Assembly: GCA_013153595.1 (NCBI GenBank) | Contig: JAADEC010000038.1 | Location: forward strand, 1 to 35,202 | DNA from: Thermococci archaeon | Lineage (GTDB): Archaea > Methanobacteriota_B > Thermococci > Thermococcales > Thermococcaceae | Length of the DNA: 35,202 nt | Reading direction: 5' to 3' | In this document: one piece after another, positions 31,538 through 35,202 of the stretch | Numbering within the stretch: the first letter of the stretch is position 1 | Layout of the letters: each line of letters starts with the position of its first letter | Made by a program: the position numbers and the translations under genes | The notes under the pieces: generated by a model | Told to the model about the DNA's origin: nothing | The model's database searches: none | What the model saw: the letters and a program-made list of their open reading frames with translations, nothing else

Positions 31538-31889
31538 AGAGTTCAGGGAGAAGATACTGAGCTCATCCCTCAGGGAGAAGCTCAGGGAGGGCTACACAGT
31601 AAAGCCGGCCAGAGGCCTCACCATCAACTGGGAGGAGTTCGAGGAGAGGAAGAGAAGGCTGGAAGACTACATCACAAAGCTGGAGCGCATCCTCACGGAG
31701 TCAGGGAGCAGGGACGAGGTTCTGGCGAGAACCGGTTTCCTGAGGGAGCTCAGCGTTGACAACTGCCTGCTCCTGCAGTACCTCATCAAGGACAGGAAGA
31801 TGAAGGAGCTCGCGAACGCTGCCATGGGAAAGCACAACCCCGAGTTCAGACGGGCCGTTATGAGGTACTTCAGGAGGATGAAGGAGTAG
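31515..31889 (+). pseudogene. start-less ORF, probable C-terminal half of the upstream hypothetical gene (+1 frame)
   Basis: Open from after TGA 31512-31514 to TAG 31887-31889: LEEFREKILSSSLREKLREGYTVKPARGLTINWEEFEERKRRLEDYITKLERILTESGSRDEVLARTGFLRELSVDNCLLLQYLIKDRKMKELANAAMGKHNPEFRRAVMRYFRRMKE. No ATG/GTG/TTG in frame until 31800. Not in the supplied ORF track. Confidence 0.6.
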
Positions 31890-32283
31890 CGTCCCCCTCC
31901 CTTCCCTCCGCCATAGCCTTCAGTTCAGCGTAGAGGGACTCGCTGACGAGGGTTATCTGGTAGAGCCTCTCCCTGCCCTCGGTGTAGAGGACGCCGTTGG
32001 AGAGCAGCCTGAGACCGAGCCTTGAGAGGGCGGAGCTGAGCTCGGCCTCACTGCGAGTGGTTATGGCGCTCTTCTCGCTGACATCAGCGGGTCCCGCCCC
32101 AACGACGACGTAGTCCACGGGGAAAAGGCCCTTAGCGTTCATGAACTCCTCAAGCGTCGCCTTAGCTGTCTCCTCATCGACGGCATAAACCCGTATGAAC
32201 TCCACGCTCTCGCTCCTCCTGTCCACCCCCACGAGAACCACGGAATCCCTTCTCTCGCACGGGAGCAGTATGTCCTCAACCAT
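31870..32283 (-). CDS. conserved-looking hypothetical protein
   Basis: 137-aa ORF, MVEDILLPCERRDSVVLVGVDRRSESVEFIRVYAVDEETAKATLEEFMNAKGLFPVDYVVVGAGPADVSEKS; gene-like composition; fits between convergent and co-directional neighbours. Confidence 0.65.
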   Translation of the reverse strand: MVEDILLPCERRDSVVLVGVDRRSESVEFIRVYAVDEETAKATLEEFMNAKGLFPVDYVVVGAGPADVSEKSAITTRSEAELSSALSRLGLRLLSNGVLYTEGRERLYQITLVSESLYAELKAMAEGREGDATPSSS

Positions 32284-32299
32284 CAGCGGTGTCCTCCGC

Positions 32300-32812
32300 T
32301 CACAGGCCCATAACGCCGAGGAGCTCTCCAGTGTCGAGGTTTATTATCCTCACGTCCCTTCTAACGGTATCGAGGAGCGCCACGCTCTTTATACCCGTCA
32401 GGTAGCCGCAGACCTCCCCCGGGTTGACGAGTATCGTCCTCCCCTCCTCCCTTATCTCGTACCTATGGGTGTGTCCGACGACTACTATGTCGTAGAGGTT
32501 GCTCCTCGCCAAGGCCCTGACTATGACGTCGTTCGTCCCGTGGGTCACCGCTATCTTAACACCGTTGGCCTCTATCTCTATGACCTCGCCCTCCACCCCA
32601 AGCGCCTTCCTCAGGCCTGCCCTCTCACCGTCGTTGTTCCCGAACACGCCCATGAACCTGGCGTTGAGCCTCTCCAGCTCCCTGCCGACGAAAGGAGCCA
32701 CGTAGTCACCTGCATGAAGGACGAGCTCAACACCCTTCTCGTTGAAGAAATCGACCGCCTGCCTTATCGCCGGGAGGTTGTCGTGCGTATCGCTCATTAT
32801 CCCTATCAGCAT
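32300..32812 (-). CDS. metallophosphoesterase, YfcE/MJ0936-like
   Basis: MLIGIMSDTHDNLPAIRQAVDFFNEKGVELVLHAGDYVAPF...FGNNDGE...VTHGT...VVGHTHRYEI (SDTHD, GD, GNND, GHTH motifs). Confidence 0.92.
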   Translation of the reverse strand: MLIGIMSDTHDNLPAIRQAVDFFNEKGVELVLHAGDYVAPFVGRELERLNARFMGVFGNNDGERAGLRKALGVEGEVIEIEANGVKIAVTHGTNDVIVRALARSNLYDIVVVGHTHRYEIREEGRTILVNPGEVCGYLTGIKSVALLDTVRRDVRIINLDTGELLGVMGL

Positions 32813-32841
32813 TGCCCATCACCGCACTCCTTTGAGCTCTC

Positions 32842-32853
32842 AAAGTTTATTAG
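32842..32853 (+). promoter_or_regulatory. TATA box of gins23-mcm
   Basis: AAAGTTTATTAG 32-43 nt upstream of ATG 32885. Confidence 0.55.
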
Positions 32854-32884
32854 GCTTGCCACCCAAGCTTGGGCAGGTGGTGAC

Positions 32885-33376
32885 ATGCTGGTGGGGAGGG
32901 CAGTGATAGCCGTGAAGGTGCTTGAGCCCTTTGAGGGGCACAATACGGGTGACGTGGTTCTCCTTGAAGACTGGAAGGCCAAAGTTCTGTGGGAGGAAGG
33001 TGTGGTCGACGTAATAGACGAGAGCGACAAGGTCATAGGGGAGATAGAGAAGCTCATCAGGGAGGAGATGGCCAGCGAGCCGCTCGTCACACTTCCTGAA
33101 GGGCTGTACGAGAGGACCGAGTTCTACATTGAGTACCTGAAGAGGAGCGTGAAGAACGGGGACAACATAGACATCATAGACGTTCAGATGAAGAAGCTCT
33201 CAAACCTCGTTGGCAAGTACAGGAAGCTGAAGGAGGTAAGGTTCAAGAAGATACTTGAGGCGGTGCGGCTAAGGCCGGGAAGCCTCGAGATACTGTCAAG
33301 GCTGTCGCCCGAGGAGAGGGGTTTATACCTCGATATGTCGCGCATGAGGCGGAGATGGCTTGGAGAGGAGAGGTGA
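32885..33376 (+). CDS. gins23: DNA replication GINS complex subunit Gins23
   Basis: MLVGRAVIAVKVLEPFEGHNTGDVVLLEDWKAKVLWEEGVVDVIDE...; immediately upstream of mcm, as known in Thermococcales. The listed ORF 32195-33376 includes about 690 nt of spurious upstream frame. Confidence 0.8.
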   Translation: MLVGRAVIAVKVLEPFEGHNTGDVVLLEDWKAKVLWEEGVVDVIDESDKVIGEIEKLIREEMASEPLVTLPEGLYERTEFYIEYLKRSVKNGDNIDIIDVQMKKLSNLVGKYRKLKEVRFKKILEAVRLRPGSLEILSRLSPEERGLYLDMSRMRRRWLGEER

Positions 33377-35202
33377 GGAAGTTGCTTCGAGAGGACGGGA
33401 TGGACGAACTCGGCCTGCCGGAGGAACCTGAAGAGGACGGGACCGGAGGCGGGCACGCCGGGACGGAGGAGCTCAAGACAGGGAGAGAGGTGCTTCTTGA
33501 GAGGTTCACGAAGTTCCTGCGGGAGTACAAGGACTCGGAGGGGAACCTCGTCTACATAAACAAGCTCAAAGACCTGCTCACCGTGGTTCCAAGGAGATCC
33601 CTCGAGATCGACTGGACCCACCTTAACTCGTTCGACCCGGAGCTGGGCGAGGAGGTCATAGAGAATCCAGAGGAAACCATAGCGATCGCAGAGGACGCCA
33701 TACAGCTCGTTCTGAAGGAGGACCTCCTAAGGGAGAAGCCCATAAAGGTGCACGCGAGGTTCTTCAACATCCCGTCCACGCTCCTCGTCAAGGACATAGG
33801 CAGCGAGCACATAAACAGGCTGATACAGGTCGAGGGGATAATAACGAGGATGAGTGAGGTCAAGCCGTTCGTGGAGAAGGCGGTCTTCGTGTGCAGGGAC
33901 TGCGGGAACGAGATGATCCGCCTCCAGAGACCGTACGAAAACCTCGTCAGACCTGCGAAGTGCGACGCCTGCGGTTCGAGGCGCATAGACCTGAGCGTCG
34001 AGAAGAGCAGGTTCGTTAACTTCCAGAGCTTCCGCCTCCAGGACAGGCCCGAGAGCCTCAAGGGAGGCCAGATGCCGCGCTTCATAGACGCCATACTGCT
34101 CGACGACCTCGTAGATTCGGCCCTCCCCGGGGACCGCGTGCTCATCACGGGCATCCTCAGGGTCATACTCGAGCAGAAGGACAAGAGGCCGATATTCAGG
34201 AAGGTGCTTGAGGTCAACCACATAGAGCAGCTGAGCAAGGAGATAGAGGAGCTCGAGATATCCCCCGAGGACGAGCAGAAGATCCGAGAGCTGGCCAGGA
34301 GGAAGGACATAGTTGACACCATCGTGGACTCCATAGCCCCCGCCATCTGGGGGATGAAGGACGTTAAGAAGGGCATCGCACTGGCGCTGTTCGGCGGTGT
34401 CCCGATGGAGCTCGAGGACGGGACCAAACTGCGCGGTGAGAGCCACGTTCTGCTCGTGGGGGATCCTGGAGTCGCGAAGTGCGTTGACTACCACACGAAG
34501 GTTCTGCTCGGGAGTGGGGAGCTGAGGGAGATAGGCGAGATAGTCGATGGGGCCATCGAGAGGGCCCGGGCCGAGGGGACGCTAAGAATGGTGGACGACG
34601 GGTTCTATGCCCCCGTTGATGTCGAGCTATGCGCACTTGACTCAAAAACCCTGAAGGTTAGGCGGGTGAAGGCCAACATAGCCTGGAAGAGAAAGGCGCC
34701 GGAGAGGATGTTCAGGATAAAGACCGCGAGCGGGCGTGAGATTAAGGTGACCCCCACCCACCCGTTCTTCACATTTGAGAACGGCAGTTTCAGGACGAAG
34801 AAGGCGGGTGAGCTGAGGGAGGGGGACTTCATAGCCGTGCCGAGGATCGTACCCATCAAAGGAAAACCCATCAAGCTTGCAAACGCTCCCATCGATAAGC
34901 CCAAGACCGCAAAGGCGAGGCTGAAACTGCCCGACACGGCCGATGAGAGGTTCTGGTACCTGATCGGACTGCTCGTAGGTGAGGGCTACTCCCAGAACAG
35001 GAGAGGCAGCGCCACCGTGTACTTCACCAACAGCGATGACCGGCTGATAGGGTTCGTCTACGACTACCTGAGGGACCTCGGACTCAACCCGACCCTCAGG
35101 GGGAAACACAGGGGAAAGAGAGCCAGGGAAGTTTACGCAAGCAGCATCGAGTTTTACCGTCTGATGGAGTGGCTCGGGGCCACGGCAGCTTCAAGGGACA
35201 AG
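33373..35202 (+). CDS. mcm: replicative helicase MCM, N-terminal extein plus intein (3' end beyond window)
   Basis: GTG overlaps the gins23 stop (GTGA); ATG 33355 is an alternative. RFTKFLREYKDSEGNLVYINKL...; zinc finger CRDCGNEM...CDACG; ILLDDLVDSALPGDRVLITGIL; GESHVLLVGDPGVAK Walker A. No in-frame stop to the window end. Confidence 0.93.
   Translation, partial: MRKLLREDGMDELGLPEEPEEDGTGGGHAGTEELKTGREVLLERFTKFLREYKDSEGNLVYINKLKDLLTVVPRRSLEIDWTHLNSFDPELGEEVIENPEETIAIAEDAIQLVLKEDLLREKPIKVHARFFNIPSTLLVKDIGSEHINRLIQVEGIITRMSEVKPFVEKAVFVCRDCGNEMIRLQRPYENLVRPAKCDACGSRRIDLSVEKSRFVNFQSFRLQDRPESLKGGQMPRFIDAILLDDLVDSALPGDRVLITGILRVILEQKDKRPIFRKVLEVNHIEQLSKEIEELEISPEDEQKIRELARRKDIVDTIVDSIAPAIWGMKDVKKGIALALFGGVPMELEDGTKLRGESHVLLVGDPGVAKCVDYHTKVLLGSGELREIGEIVDGAIERARAEGTLRMVDDGFYAPVDVELCALDSKTLKVRRVKANIAWKRKAPERMFRIKTASGREIKVTPTHPFFTFENGSFRTKKAGELREGDFIAVPRIVPIKGKPIKLANAPIDKPKTAKARLKLPDTADERFWYLIGLLVGEGYSQNRRGSATVYFTNSDDRLIGFVYDYLRDLGLNPTLRGKHRGKRAREVYASSIEFYRLMEWLGATAASRDK
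34480..35202 (+). mobile_element. intein in MCM at the Walker A lysine, with LAGLIDADG-type homing endonuclease region (truncated at window edge)
   Basis: After GDPGVAK the frame reads CVDYHTKVLLGSGELREIGEIVDGAIE (block A, Cys1), GREIKVTPTHPFFTF (block B TxxH), AGELREGDFIAVPR, and FWYLIGLLVGEGYS (LAGLIDADG-like DOD motif). Confidence 0.92.

Noticed and set aside
32195-32884. N-terminal 230 codons of the listed ORF 32195-33376
   Set aside because: Antisense to the metallophosphoesterase; the genuine Gins23 start is ATG 32885 with its own TATA and RBS.
33552-34427. 291-aa minus-strand ORF
   Set aside because: Antisense to the MCM reading frame; Ser/Leu/Met-rich low-information protein typical of shadow ORFs.

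Overview
The window is a chromosomal segment that looks like a hyperthermophilic archaeon of the order Thermococcales; this is inferred from gene content, gene order and promoter style, and no search was run. The left edge holds the 3' end of a dye-linked L-proline dehydrogenase cluster (pdhA-F-X-B order). Most of the window (about 2.6-20.7 kb, minus strand) is the archaeal S10/spc ribosomal-protein superoperon: SPOUT methyltransferase, L3, L4, L23, L2, S19, L22, S3, L29, SUI1, Rnp1, S17, L14, L24, S4e, L5, S14, S8, L6, L32e, L19e, L18, S5, L30, L15, SecY, Adk, DUF106/EMC3-like protein, L34e, Cmk, L14e, Cbf5. The right third contains a TatD-like hydrolase, an EF-Tu-domain-2-like small protein, two class-V aminotransferases, an archaeal AsnRS-like asparagine synthetase, a PMA-type P-type H+-ATPase, an MFS transporter, L10e, RtcA, a split or frameshifted ORF, a metallophosphoesterase, and a gins23-mcm replication pair. 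The mcm gene is interrupted at its Walker A motif by an intein that runs off the right edge and is absent from the supplied ORF track. Best second-look items: the mcm intein, the start-less second half of the 31.3-31.9 kb gene, the apparently forced 115-nt dual-coding overlap of SUI1 and Rnp1, and the paired palindromes around the gins23-mcm promoter. I saw no convincing entirely novel multi-gene system, CRISPR array, IS element, rRNA or tRNA.
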